From positions 60,313 through 124,312 of the forward strand of contig JBCCHB010000027.1 of the NCBI GenBank assembly GCA_039028975.1: a DNA stretch of 64,000 nt, in the 5' to 3' direction. This document shows, one piece after another, positions 41,580-51,064 of the stretch. The DNA comes from JAHBNG01 sp039028975. GTDB lineage: Bacteria; Chloroflexota; Anaerolineae; Caldilineales; Caldilineaceae. Made by a program: the position numbers and the translations under genes. Below the pieces are notes generated by a model. It searched no databases. It saw only the letters and a program-made list of their open reading frames with translations, and was not told the origin of the DNA. Position 1 is the first letter of the stretch. The number at the start of each line of letters is the position of its first letter.

Positions 41580-42566
41580 TTACATAAACTCTCGCCCACG
41601 CATAATGCCCGCTGGACGAAAAATCAGAATCAGAATCATCGCTATGGACAGTACGAGCTGGGTCATACCTGAAAGCGAAAAAGGCAAAAGTTGCGCCATG
41701 TTTACTGCATTTTCCACCCCGCGCATGCCCTCGAAAATGAGGGTCACCGCTAGCGTCCCCACGACCGCACCGGCCACGCTGCCCGACCCGCCGATGATGA
41801 GCATGGCCACAATCAGAAACGTCTGGTTTAGGTAAAAGGCCACTGGCGAAAAAGAGGTGATAAAGTGGGCCCACAATGCACCGGCAACGGCGGTGACAAA
41901 CGCACTGAGAATAAAGGCAATCCAGCGCATTTGCACAATGTCAATGCCCATGGCTGCCGCAGCCTGCTCATCTTCCCGGGAGGCGCGCAACATCAACCCA
42001 TATGTGCTCTCCTTAAACAGATAGGCAATGAACACAAACAAGATCGCCCAGGCTACTGCGGCCCAGAGCGTTGTATGAGCATCGATGCCAAAGATGGTCC
42101 GAGCGCCATTGGTTACTTCTTCCCAGTTGATAAAGATATTGTGGGTGATGATGAGGAGCGCAAAGGTCGCAATGACCGCCGCTCCACCTGACAAACGCAT
42201 GAGCGGAAAGCCCACTATAGCCGCCAAGACTGTAGCAATCAGTGCCCCTATGAGTAGCGATGATAAGAAAGGCAAATGGACCTGAGAAAAGACCGTGTAA
42301 AGCTGACGCAACGCCATTCCCTTGGCCTGAGGAGACATGGAAAAGAGAATCGAACCATAGGCACCAATGCCCATAAAACCAATATGCCCAAAGGAGAGGA
42401 CGCCTGAATTACCGCTAAAGATCTGTAAGCCCAGTACAAGGATCAAGTTGATGAACATCACCGTTACGATTCGCTGCAGGACGACGCCACCATAAAAATG
42501 AGCCAAGAGCGCAATCGAGAGGAGCGGGATGCTCAATGTTAGCACTGGCCACAGACGTTGAGCCAT
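41580..42566 (-). CDS. Branched-chain/amide ABC transporter permease (LivM type)
   Basis: 328 residues with eight to nine membrane segments. VLGLQIFSGNSGVLSFGHIGFMGIGAYG is the LivM N-terminal signature and MLRASREDEQAAAAMGIDIVQMRWIAFILSAF the cytoplasmic EAA-like loop. It lies 1 bp after livH. With livH it builds the channel of a HAAT-family importer; many members take up amides, urea or peptides rather than leucine, and the downstream amidase-like genes favour that here. Confidence 0.9.
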   Translation of the reverse strand: MAQRLWPVLTLSIPLLSIALLAHFYGGVVLQRIVTVMFINLILVLGLQIFSGNSGVLSFGHIGFMGIGAYGSILFSMSPQAKGMALRQLYTVFSQVHLPFLSSLLIGALIATVLAAIVGFPLMRLSGGAAVIATFALLIITHNIFINWEEVTNGARTIFGIDAHTTLWAAVAWAILFVFIAYLFKESTYGLMLRASREDEQAAAAMGIDIVQMRWIAFILSAFVTAVAGALWAHFITSFSPVAFYLNQTFLIVAMLIIGGSGSVAGAVVGTLAVTLIFEGMRGVENAVNMAQLLPFSLSGMTQLVLSIAMILILIFRPAGIMRGREFM

Positions 42567-42567
42567 G

Positions 42568-43464
42568 TTATACCCGAGCCTCCCCGCCGCTTCCCATTAA
42601 TCCCTCTGGACGGAAGAGGAGTACCAAAATCACGATGAGGAAGACAAACGCCTGACGAAAATCTAACATACTTTGGGGCAGCACCATCTGTAAACCAACT
42701 GTCAGAAAGCCCAGAGCAAAGCCGCCCACCACAGCCCCCAGCAAACTCTCCATGCCCCCAATTACCGTCGCCACAAAGGCCACCAAAATGGGTGTTGATC
42801 CAATCGTTGGCGTTACCGACCCCAGGCGACCAATCCAGAAGAGGGAGACCACGCCCGCTAAACAGCCACTAACGGCAAATGCTGTGGCGATGACCCAGTT
42901 GGCTCGGATGCCTAGGAGTCGAGTCATGGTGAAATCATCTGCGGCAGCACGCAGGGCAATCCCCAGTAAGGTTTGGCGCAAGAAGAGGGTCAATGCCAAC
43001 AGCAGCCCCAAGCAGACAATCAGCGTGAGTACATCTGTTTTTGATATGAGCAGATCCCCGATCTGGAAGTTCTCGTTAAAGATGTTCGGTAGCCGAACGG
43101 CCTTGGGCCTGGCCGAAACAAAGAGCAGTGCCAGATTTTGCAGCAGGGCGCTCACGGCAAAGGAGGTAATGAGCATAGTATTAGGCGAGGCTTTACGCAC
43201 TGGACGAAACGCAATGCGCTCTAAGAGCAGGCTGGCCCCAATCGTCACAATCACAGCCACAATGCCCACGATAAGCCAGGGCAGCGGACCCGCCCCGGTC
43301 ACTAATAGGGTATAACCGCCTACCATAATCAACTCACCGTAAGCAAAGTTGATCAGCCGCATAATGCCATAGACAATGGCTAGGCCCAGAGCCATCAGCG
43401 CGTAGAGGCTGCCTAAGCTGAGTGCATTGATTAAGAATTGGATGAGATCATTCAGAGAGTCCAT
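42568..43464 (-). CDS. Branched-chain/amide ABC transporter permease (LivH type)
   Basis: 298 residues, about eight membrane segments. LGSLYALMALGLAIVYGIMRLINFAYGEL is the LivH signature, and LRAAADDFTMTRLLGIRANWVIATAFAVSG the cytoplasmic coupling loop. The gene starts 1 bp after the small 66-residue protein gene and is followed 1 bp later by livM, so they are certainly co-transcribed. Confidence 0.92.
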   Translation of the reverse strand: MDSLNDLIQFLINALSLGSLYALMALGLAIVYGIMRLINFAYGELIMVGGYTLLVTGAGPLPWLIVGIVAVIVTIGASLLLERIAFRPVRKASPNTMLITSFAVSALLQNLALLFVSARPKAVRLPNIFNENFQIGDLLISKTDVLTLIVCLGLLLALTLFLRQTLLGIALRAAADDFTMTRLLGIRANWVIATAFAVSGCLAGVVSLFWIGRLGSVTPTIGSTPILVAFVATVIGGMESLLGAVVGGFALGFLTVGLQMVLPQSMLDFRQAFVFLIVILVLLFRPEGLMGSGGEARV

Positions 43465-43465
43465 G

Positions 43466-43666
43466 TTATTGCGGCAGCTTTTTAGCGTTTATCTGATTCC
43501 CACTTTGACTAATTGCCACAGCAACAATGCGGTGTTCTTCATCTTTCTCAAAGACTAAGCTTGTATTCAGAATTGTAAAAAATTCAGTTTCAGAGAGCGG
43601 TTTGATGGGCAATGGCGCCAAATGATTGACAACGTTTTCGATTCGATTCTCGACGTTTCGTTCCAT
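43466..43666 (-). CDS. Small conserved-looking protein inside the Liv operon (66 aa)
   Basis: 66 residues: ENRIENVVNHLAPLPIKPLS, then ETEFFTILNTSLVFEKDEEHRIVAVAIS. A good AAGGAG ribosome site 10 nt upstream and 1-bp spacing to livH show that it is a real operon member. It is soluble, mixed alpha/beta in appearance, and matches no family I recognise. It sits between the ATPase and permease genes, so a regulatory or accessory role in the transporter is possible. Confidence 0.65.
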   Translation of the reverse strand: MERNVENRIENVVNHLAPLPIKPLSETEFFTILNTSLVFEKDEEHRIVAVAISQSGNQINAKKLPQ

Positions 43667-43695
43667 CTATTCATCTCCTTGTTGAACTTCACCTG

Positions 43696-44403
43696 TCAAC
43701 TCTTCCCAAGATAAGTCGCTGCTAGATCGACACGGAGTCGCAACTCATCGGGTGTCCCCGCATCATCAATCTGCCCCACATTTAGCAGATAGGCCCGGTC
43801 GACAATTTCTAACGTGCGCTCCACATTTTGCTCAACCAGCAGAATCGTTACGCCACTCCTATGGAGGGTTGCTACAAGTTCAAAGATGCCATCCACCAGT
43901 AGAGGAGCCAGCCCTAGCGACGGCTCATCCAGCATGAGCAGACGGGGACGGGACATGAGAGCACGGGCTATGGCCAACTGCTGCTGCTCGCCGCCAGAGA
44001 GGGTGCCACCTGCCTGATGCAGCCGCTCGCCTAAGATGGGGAAGCGAGTACACATCTCATCCATATCCTGCTGAATTTGGACGCGGTCACGACGGATGAC
44101 TGCACCTAATCGCAAGTTCTCCGCAACGGTCAATCCTGCAAAAATATTGCGGTTTTCCGGCACAAGCGCAATGCCCTGGCGTACTATATCTTCAGGGGGC
44201 AAGGCGTTTATCGATTGGCCTTCGAATTCGATCGTCCCGGTTGAGGGGTGCAAGATGCCAGCAATCGTCGCCAATGTCGTGCTTTTGCCTGCACCATTCG
44301 CCCCAACCAGCGCCACCAACTCCCCCTCTGCAACGTCTACCGAGATTCCGCGCAGGGCAGCAATCGAGCCGTAGCTAGCAGAGATATTATCAAGCCGCAG
44401 CAT
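43696..44403 (-). CDS. ABC transporter ATP-binding protein (LivF type)
   Basis: 235 residues from the ATG at 44403, which has GGGAG upstream. Walker A GANGAGKST, signature LSGGEQQQLAIARAL, Walker B LLMLDEPSLGLAPLL and H-loop LLVEQNVE are all present; LVPENRNIFAGLTVAENL is LivF-specific. It overlaps the end of livG by 14 bp. With LivG it powers import of the ligand bound by the lipoprotein LivJ. Confidence 0.93.
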   Translation of the reverse strand: MLRLDNISASYGSIAALRGISVDVAEGELVALVGANGAGKSTTLATIAGILHPSTGTIEFEGQSINALPPEDIVRQGIALVPENRNIFAGLTVAENLRLGAVIRRDRVQIQQDMDEMCTRFPILGERLHQAGGTLSGGEQQQLAIARALMSRPRLLMLDEPSLGLAPLLVDGIFELVATLHRSGVTILLVEQNVERTLEIVDRAYLLNVGQIDDAGTPDELRLRVDLAATYLGKS

Positions 44404-45121
44404 CTGCACTCCCTTCTCTCCCCAAATAGGCTTCAATCACCGCTGGGTTTTCCCGTACCTGTTGGGGCGATCCTGTGGCAATGGTTTTGCCATGATTCAG
44501 AACATGGAGCCGATGGCACAGACGCATTATCAAGCGCATGTCGTGGTCGACAATCAGAATGCCGCAGCCATATTTCTCTGGAATGATGGCCAGCGTATCG
44601 AGCAACGTGTCGCTTTCTCGCTCGTTTAACCCAGCTGCTGGTTCATCCAACAGTAGGTACTGGGGGCCTCGTGCCAGTGCCCGTGCAATCTCCACTCGAC
44701 GTTCATCACCGTAAGGCAATGTTCCTGCTTCCAGATGACCCAAGTGATCAATCTCTAATTCAGCTAGGATCGCCTCGGCCTGCTGTCGCGCTGCTCGTCG
44801 ATTCATACCTGCGCTCACAGCCCCTACCTCTACATTCTCCAAAACCGTCAGTTCCGTAAAGAGTTTAATGGTCTGAAAAGTACGGGCCAGCCCAGCTCGA
44901 GCAATCTTGTGCGGCGGTTGGGCGGTAATGATGGACCCATCGACCATCACTTGCCCATCGGTCGGCTTGAGCAGACCTGTAATCACATTAATGGACGTAC
45001 TCTTCCCAGAGCCATTCGGCCCAATCAAACCCAAAATCTCCCCCGGTTCCAGCACCAGCGAAAGGTCGTCCACAGCACGCAGACCAGAGAAGTCTTTGGT
45101 GATACCCTTGGTTTCTAACAT
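44390..45121 (-). CDS. ABC transporter ATP-binding protein (LivG type)
   Basis: 243 residues from the ATG at 45121. Walker A GPNGSGKST, GLARTFQTIKLFTELTVLENV (LivG-type Q-loop region), signature LPYGDERRVEIARAL, Walker B LLLDEPAAGLNERE and the H-loop IVDHDMRLIM are complete. A longer frame exists upstream but lacks family sequence. It is the partner of LivF. Confidence 0.93.
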   Translation of the reverse strand: MLETKGITKDFSGLRAVDDLSLVLEPGEILGLIGPNGSGKSTSINVITGLLKPTDGQVMVDGSIITAQPPHKIARAGLARTFQTIKLFTELTVLENVEVGAVSAGMNRRAARQQAEAILAELEIDHLGHLEAGTLPYGDERRVEIARALARGPQYLLLDEPAAGLNERESDTLLDTLAIIPEKYGCGILIVDHDMRLIMRLCHRLHVLNHGKTIATGSPQQVRENPAVIEAYLGREGSADAAA

Positions 45122-45203
45122 GAGTGTTGATGGCAAGATAATTGTGATAAGGTACGTGAACAGCTGATCCACTCATCTCAATCATCTGATCCATCCTGTC
45201 ACC

Positions 45204-46442
45204 TTACGGTGCTGGCGGATTCTCAGGCGCAACCCAACCCAGGAACGATGCTTCACCTCCTTGCAGTTCGACGATAGCCACTTGTTTGAGCGGCTGATGC
45301 CCCTCGTCTGCAGAGGTCCAGCTCAGTTGGCCGCTGAGTAGATCATATGTTGTTGCTTCCATGGCCGCAGCCACGGCCGCACCGTCCGTTGTGCCCGCAG
45401 CTTCCATAGCTTGGGCAAAGATCTGAATCGAATCCCAACCCGTTAGGATGAAGGCTGTAGCTGGGTCCGCCCCAAACTTGGCCTGATAGCGCTCAATGAA
45501 GTCAGGTAGTGCATCGCCCGCTTCTGGCCCTAACCAGCCATGGGTGGCAAAGTAGATATCGGTACCCAATTCGGGGCCTAGTACAGCCCAAAACTCAGAA
45601 TCATCATATGTATCGCCCCCAAATATGGGCGTTGTAATGCCCGCAGCTCGTGTCTGACGGACAATCGTCCCCAAGTCTGGTGCATAGGAGGAGATGAAGA
45701 GGCCATCGGGTTCACTCTCGAGATCTTGAATGCGCTGAATCTGTGCCGAAAAGTCTGCATCGCCTTGTAGGTAGGTGTCGCTACCCACGATTTCGCCACC
45801 CAATGTAGTGAAGTGTGTTGTGAAGTAGTCACCTAATGAAAGACTGTAATCTATGGAGGTATCGGCAACAACATACGCTGCGCGCCACCCCAAATCATTA
45901 AACGCATATTCTGCGGCGGCAGCGCTCATGATATTGTTCCACATGACCGCGGTAAATTGCTTATCGCCCAACGCAGCTGAGCCGTACAGGGGAGATGAGG
46001 CGCAAGTGGACATGCCAACCAAGCCTGCTTCCTGGGCTGCCTGACTTGCCGGCCCGCCAATATCAAAGTCGCATGGGGCCAGAATAATATCGGCACCTTG
46101 TTCAATTAGCTGGCGGGCAGCGTTGCCTACCGTCGCTGGATCGGTTGCACCATCCAGCTCAATCAATTCAAGCTGGCGACCGAGCACACCGCCTGCCTCA
46201 TTGATGGCCTCTACTGCCAGTTGCGCACCCTCTTTGGGTGGCTGATCGTACGCCGCCATCCATCCAGTAGCATTAAAGATCGCACCAATGGTGATTGGCT
46301 CATCTGCCGATTCATCGGCAGACTCGCTACCCGTCTCGGTTGTGGCGGCATCGCCTGATGGTGCAATTGCTGTACATGCCACCAAGCTCAGCAGCAAGAG
46401 TAAACTAACCAAAAAGCGAAGGTAACGAAGTTGGGGTTGCAT
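45204..46442 (-). CDS. ABC transporter substrate-binding lipoprotein (LivJ/amide-binding type)
   Basis: 412 residues. Lipoprotein signal LVSLLLLLSLVACTAIAPSG; then the periplasmic-binding fold of the Leu/Ile/Val family: ITIGAIFNATGWMAAYDQPPKEGAQLAVEAINEAGGVLG, ADIILAPCDFDIGGPASQAAQEAGLVGMSTCAS and YVVADTSIDYSLSL. The ligand pocket has CDFD and STCAS where Leu-binding proteins have Ser/Thr-rich loops, so a different ligand is likely. It is the first gene of the Liv operon. Confidence 0.9.
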   Translation of the reverse strand: MQPQLRYLRFLVSLLLLLSLVACTAIAPSGDAATTETGSESADESADEPITIGAIFNATGWMAAYDQPPKEGAQLAVEAINEAGGVLGRQLELIELDGATDPATVGNAARQLIEQGADIILAPCDFDIGGPASQAAQEAGLVGMSTCASSPLYGSAALGDKQFTAVMWNNIMSAAAAEYAFNDLGWRAAYVVADTSIDYSLSLGDYFTTHFTTLGGEIVGSDTYLQGDADFSAQIQRIQDLESEPDGLFISSYAPDLGTIVRQTRAAGITTPIFGGDTYDDSEFWAVLGPELGTDIYFATHGWLGPEAGDALPDFIERYQAKFGADPATAFILTGWDSIQIFAQAMEAAGTTDGAAVAAAMEATTYDLLSGQLSWTSADEGHQPLKQVAIVELQGGEASFLGWVAPENPPAP

Positions 46443-46924
46443 AGAACTCTCCTTTTCATGGTTGAGTGAACAATATATATGTGATATAGAACGTAGCGAG
46501 TTACTGCGGCAAACAGAATCTGTCGAATGAGGAAAATTTTGGTATCGACCGCCAAGTTAAACTGCACCACGCGGTCTGGGAAATCCCAGAAAAGGGAGGA
46601 TAAACTCTATGGGGAATGAAAACTTCTACGCTTTTATTTAGCTATAGTTCATCCTTGAGAACATAGACAGACGTGGGCTTCAGTGGTAAATGGGCAAGAG
46701 TAGAGCGTCACATTACGAAGCACAATTTTCAGAATAGTATAAATGCAGTAGATTGTCAAAATCACGTCCCATGGCCTTAGCCTGTTGAACGGGTTTCCCA
46801 TAACAAGTGTGGAATTGATCTGGCAGACGGATGCCCTTTCTTTCTCATCTGTGCCGAAGCTGAGTATAATGATGAACAATACATATCCCTACCCAGCACG
46901 TAATTTAGAGAGCATTGACCGCGT
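46443..46924. promoter_or_regulatory. Divergent control region between livJ and the BTAD regulator
   Basis: 482 bp with no gene. It contains a perfect short palindrome TCTGGGA-AA-TCCCAGA (46575-46590), a possible operator or hairpin, inside AT-rich flanks. The minus-strand frames here lack coding character. It presumably holds the promoters of the Liv operon and of the BTAD regulator, but no clear -35/-10 pair can be assigned. Confidence 0.4.
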
Positions 46925-49900
46925 ATGAGCTTGCCTCCACTCAACATATCTATTTTTGGAACCTTCTTGGTCCATATAGACAATGTAAAGATTGACTCCT
47001 TTTCTACGGCCAAAGCCCGTGCCCTGCTTGCCTATCTAGCTGTCGAAGGAAAGCACCCGATAGCGCGGAGTCAACTGGCTGAACTCTTCTGGCCTGATCG
47101 ACTTGAAGAATCGGCGCGTGGAAGCTTGCGCCATGCTCTGTCCAACCTGCGCAAAGTCCTTGGGGAACAAGATTCCGAATTATCCTATCTGCTCACCAAC
47201 AGACGCACAGTGCAGTTAAACCCTGATGCCCTGGAGACGGGTATTATAGCTATTGATGTGGATCGCTTTCAAACGCTCTATCAACAGGCATCCTCTAGCC
47301 CCGAAGCGGCCCACCAAGCAATTGCTCTCTATCAAGGGCCATTCTTTGATAGCAATCTCTTTATCGATAGCCCCGAATTTGATAAATGGATACAGTTGCA
47401 GCGTGAGGTCTACCACCGCCAGATGGCCGGATTATTGACCCGGGTCTCTCAACAGATGATGGATGTAGGTGAACATAGTGCAGCTGTCACATATGCTCAA
47501 AAGCTGGTCGATCATGAGCCGTGGCATGAAGAAGCCCACGTCCAATTAATGAATGCACTTTGGCGCAATGGTCAGGCAGATGCAGCCATGCGTCAATATC
47601 TACAGTGCCAGCGTTGGCTACGGGAAGAGTTAGACGTAGACCCATCACCAGAGACGGCTGCTCTCTATGAGACAATTCGGGACAATCGCCATCAGTTTCC
47701 AGGCGCAACGGCCAAGGCTATTTTTGGCACGAATGTTTTGGATGAGCGGCCACTCGAATCTAGCCAACCCACCTCTCTCCATCTCCTGGCGTCGCACAAC
47801 ATTCCTCCGCAGCTCAAATCATTCTTTGGCCGAGAACGAGAGCTAGCGGAAATGAGCAAGCGTATTGCCCATCCAAATTGTCGCCAGTTGACCGTGATTG
47901 GACCAGGAGGTATGGGCAAAACCCAGCTCGTTCTGGAATATGCTCGACAACAGATCAGCCACTTTGCCGATGGCGTCTGGTTCGTTCCCTTGGCTGGTTT
48001 AGAGAATGGCGCTCAGATTCCTTCGACCATTGCCAACGCCTTAGGGATTCCTATGACGGCAGAGCAGGATCCCATGACTCGCCTTGGCCAATATTTGCAT
48101 GATCGAACCTTATTGCTCATTTTAGATAACTTTGAGCATCTGCAAGAAAGCGCGTTGTTGATTCCCCAGTTATTGCGCCATGCCACGCAAATAACGATCT
48201 TAGTAACTAGCCGCGAACGACTCAACCTTCAGGCCGAAACAGTCTTTGTATTAGGCGGCTTGGATTTACCTAGTCTTGATACGTTAGAGAAGAGGGCTGG
48301 CGTGCCTCCAACCGAAAGCGGTGCAGTGGCTCTCTTTATCGACTGTGCCCAGCGAGCCGATATCTCCTTTGAGCTGACAGAGGAGTCAAGAGCGGCAGTT
48401 GTGCAGATCTGTCGCCTCATCGACGGGATGCCTCTGGGTATCGAATTGGCAGCGGTCTGGACTAGGTTACTCTCTTGTCAAGAAATTTTGGATAGCCTGC
48501 GACGCAATATCGATCTGCTGACGGTTACCATGCCTGATGTCCCTGCCCGCCATCGCTGTATTCGCGCACTCTTTGAAGAGTCATGGCAGAATCTCTCGCC
48601 AGATGCACAGCAGGTCTTTGCGCAAGCATCGGTCTTCCGTGGTCAGTTTGATTGGTCGGCGTTACAACAGGTCACTAATGGAACCATGCCCCAAGTGATT
48701 GAGCTAATTGACCGCAGTTTTTTGCGCAAACTAAGTGGTGGTACCTATCAAATTCATGAACTGATGCGCCAGTTTGGTGCCGAAAAACTAACTCACTTAT
48801 CATTGGCAGAATCACAGGTGGATTTGCCAGAAGGGGCGCCGACCGAGCGAGCACCTAAACCCAGTTCTATTGTCTCAGAAGCCGAGGTAGCTAGGCGGCA
48901 CGCCTTCTACTATTTAGGCTTCTTAGAGATGACAGCAGCAGAATTGCTAGGCAGCACGCAGGTCCATGCTATGCAAAAGATATCCCAAGCCTTGGAAAAT
49001 ATTCGTGGGGCTTGGCAATGGGCTTTGGAAAAACGTCATCAAGAATTGTTGAGCATGGCTGGAGAAGGACTCTTCAAATACTATGATATACGCGGTTTGG
49101 CCCACGAGGGTGAGGCGATCTTTGGCGCTACTGTGACGCAGCTTGCGCTAGACAAGGAGTTGCCGACTGAACTTCTGGTACGGATGCGGAACCACCTTGG
49201 GGCCTTTCTTGAACCATTGGGGAGGGGAGATGATTGCCGTGCATTGCTCGTACAGAACTTGGCAGTGGCTCGAGAAAATAATCTGATCGATGCAGTGGGT
49301 TGGGCACTCCTGCGCCTGGGCATGCTTGATATGTGGCACCAAGCAGATAGCGCCCGTTCTATGTTGGAAGAGAGTCGCGATTGTTTTCGGCAGACTAACA
49401 ATTCTGAGGGAATTATTGCAGCACTCGGGCATCTATCTTATATCCATGTACGTCAAGTCGACCTCAACCAGGCTCTCCTTTTGGCAGAAGAGGCGTTGCA
49501 ACTGGCACGTGCTTTAGAGGCGCCCCTCCTGATTGCTACCACTCTAGCCCGGCTTAGCTCTATCTGTACGAACCAGAGCCAATACGAGATGGCCCGCTCT
49601 TATGCGGAAGAAGCATTAGGCCTAGCGCGGCTCTTGAACAATAGCCTTTTAGAGGGTGAATTGCTCAACAATTTAGCGGCGATTGCCACATATGAGGGGG
49701 ATAATGAGCGGAGCCTACTGCTATTGGAAGAGAGCATTCAGCTCTTTCAAAAAGTAGGCCTGGAGAGTGGTGATGCCCTCTCCGCCCAAGAAAATATGGG
49801 GCGTCTCGCACTGCGAATGGCGGATTGGGAAAAGGCGCTCTTTCATCTTCAAGAGACTGCTGCAAAGAGTCGCCGCGCCAACAACGATTTTATGCTTGCC

Positions 49901-50251
49901 CGCTGCCAGGAAGGCATGGCTTTAGCCTTTGTTCGGTTGGGAGACTATAAAAAAGTACGTCCGGCATTAAGGTCAGCCATCGAAATGAAGGATCTTTGGC
50001 AAAGCGTTGACGCACAATCATCGATTCTAGAAACGATGGTTCTCCTGCTTATAGGTGAAGAGTCTTATAAAGATGCAGCTGAACTATTGGCCTATAAGAC
50101 TCATCACTATCTCCCACGTACGTATTCAATGTTTGATGACTCGGACGCTCGCACGGCGTTACAAAACTTGCTCGGCAATGAACGGTACCAAGAGATTCAA
50201 TCAACGGCTCCCCAGCAGGACCTTAAAGAGATGATCGGAGCGATTCTCTAA
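46925..50251 (+). CDS. BTAD-type transcriptional regulator with ATPase and TPR domains
   Basis: 1108 residues. Residues 5-100 are an OmpR-like winged helix (ISIFGTFLVHIDNVKIDSF, ARSQLAELFWPDRLEESARGSLRHALSNLRK), 105-255 the bacterial transcriptional activation domain (ALYQGPFFDS, ALWRNGQADAAMRQYLQC). The ATPase has Walker A IGPGGMGKTQ (about 325), Walker B LLLILDNFEHLQ and LLVTSRERL. The C-terminal half is TPR repeats (AEEALQLARALEAPLLIATTLARL). This SARP/LuxR-like design senses a ligand through the TPRs. Divergence from livJ makes that operon a possible target. Confidence 0.88.
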   Translation: MSLPPLNISIFGTFLVHIDNVKIDSFSTAKARALLAYLAVEGKHPIARSQLAELFWPDRLEESARGSLRHALSNLRKVLGEQDSELSYLLTNRRTVQLNPDALETGIIAIDVDRFQTLYQQASSSPEAAHQAIALYQGPFFDSNLFIDSPEFDKWIQLQREVYHRQMAGLLTRVSQQMMDVGEHSAAVTYAQKLVDHEPWHEEAHVQLMNALWRNGQADAAMRQYLQCQRWLREELDVDPSPETAALYETIRDNRHQFPGATAKAIFGTNVLDERPLESSQPTSLHLLASHNIPPQLKSFFGRERELAEMSKRIAHPNCRQLTVIGPGGMGKTQLVLEYARQQISHFADGVWFVPLAGLENGAQIPSTIANALGIPMTAEQDPMTRLGQYLHDRTLLLILDNFEHLQESALLIPQLLRHATQITILVTSRERLNLQAETVFVLGGLDLPSLDTLEKRAGVPPTESGAVALFIDCAQRADISFELTEESRAAVVQICRLIDGMPLGIELAAVWTRLLSCQEILDSLRRNIDLLTVTMPDVPARHRCIRALFEESWQNLSPDAQQVFAQASVFRGQFDWSALQQVTNGTMPQVIELIDRSFLRKLSGGTYQIHELMRQFGAEKLTHLSLAESQVDLPEGAPTERAPKPSSIVSEAEVARRHAFYYLGFLEMTAAELLGSTQVHAMQKISQALENIRGAWQWALEKRHQELLSMAGEGLFKYYDIRGLAHEGEAIFGATVTQLALDKELPTELLVRMRNHLGAFLEPLGRGDDCRALLVQNLAVARENNLIDAVGWALLRLGMLDMWHQADSARSMLEESRDCFRQTNNSEGIIAALGHLSYIHVRQVDLNQALLLAEEALQLARALEAPLLIATTLARLSSICTNQSQYEMARSYAEEALGLARLLNNSLLEGELLNNLAAIATYEGDNERSLLLLEESIQLFQKVGLESGDALSAQENMGRLALRMADWEKALFHLQETAAKSRRANNDFMLARCQEGMALAFVRLGDYKKVRPALRSAIEMKDLWQSVDAQSSILETMVLLLIGEESYKDAAELLAYKTHHYLPRTYSMFDDSDARTALQNLLGNERYQEIQSTAPQQDLKEMIGAIL

Positions 50252-50420
50252 TGATTTCGGCTCAAAACATCACGGTGCCAATAATCAACGGTGCCAATAA
50301 TCATATGTGCATCAGTGTTAACTTGAAGGTGTAACGCTTCAAGTGCAACGCACGGAGGAAAGCTCTCTTCAAAGACGATAGGTAAGGAACCCCGTACACG
50401 TGCATCGCACTTTTCGCTTT

Positions 50421-50481
50421 GGTGACTGGCACTGCATTTGCCTTGTCATCTAGGAAGCATCGCTGAAAGGTGCCAGTCACC
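50421..50481. repeat. 12-bp perfect inverted repeat (GGTGACTGGCAC)
   Basis: GGTGACTGGCAC (50421-50432) pairs with GTGCCAGTCACC (50470-50481) across 37 bp. The gap 50252-50580 also has a duplicated GGTGCCAATAATCA (50270-50305) and a small hairpin ACTTGAA/TTCAAGT (50321-50344). No T-run follows, so it is a palindromic repeat rather than a clear terminator. No gene is seen in the gap. Confidence 0.7.
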
Positions 50482-50580
50482 CGCTGAATCCTTAATTCAG
50501 GGCAACTCTAATTACAAACGCCTGTTATTGACCGGGCAGATCCAACTCTGAATGATTCCAACATATCAGGATAAGAATCG

Positions 50581-50991
50581 ATGAATCGAACAGGCAAAGA
50601 CGATTTAATCCATGCATTGACAAGCGGCAACCAAGAAAGAGCCTGCATCATAATTCAAAAGCAGAAGGAATTGGTTGACGAGCTCTTTGATGATATAGCG
50701 GGAAATAGGCGCAAATACTCTTTGGTTCACATCGCTGCATTTACCGGTCAGGAAAAAGTATTGTTAGAGCTGATCAAACAAGGCGCGGATCTGAATGTTC
50801 CTGAGGTGACATATAAGGGATGGACGGCGCTCCACTTTTGTGCAATGCATCATCATGCAGGGATTGCACAGATATTGTGTGAGCATCATGTTGACCGTGC
50901 GGTTCAAGATCGTGACGGTAAGACTGCGTTAGACTTGGCCATTAAATTCAAGCACAACGACATTGTCAACATTATTTCACAAACAAAATGA
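50581..50991 (+). CDS. Ankyrin-repeat protein
   Basis: 136 residues with about three ankyrin repeats: SLVHIAAFTGQEKVLLELIKQGADLN, TALHFCAMHHHAGIAQILCEHHVDRA and TALDLAIKFKHNDIV. The N-terminal 40 residues are a charged helix with IIQKQKELVDELFDDIAG. It is cytoplasmic with a probable protein-binding role, partner unknown. It stands alone between repeat DNA and convergent membrane-protein genes. Confidence 0.85.
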   Translation: MNRTGKDDLIHALTSGNQERACIIIQKQKELVDELFDDIAGNRRKYSLVHIAAFTGQEKVLLELIKQGADLNVPEVTYKGWTALHFCAMHHHAGIAQILCEHHVDRAVQDRDGKTALDLAIKFKHNDIVNIISQTK

Positions 50992-51064
50992 TTAGGTGAA
51001 AAAGTTACGTCTGCGGCATTTTTGTAGGAGCATTTGATCTCCTTGATTGTTGGGATTTCTTGAA

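Noticed and set aside
41362..41874. 170-residue minus-strand frame over the livM end and the GNAT relic
   Set aside because: It overlaps livM in another frame and has low-complexity His/Gly/Arg content; only the short GNAT-like stretch in a different frame has family resemblance.
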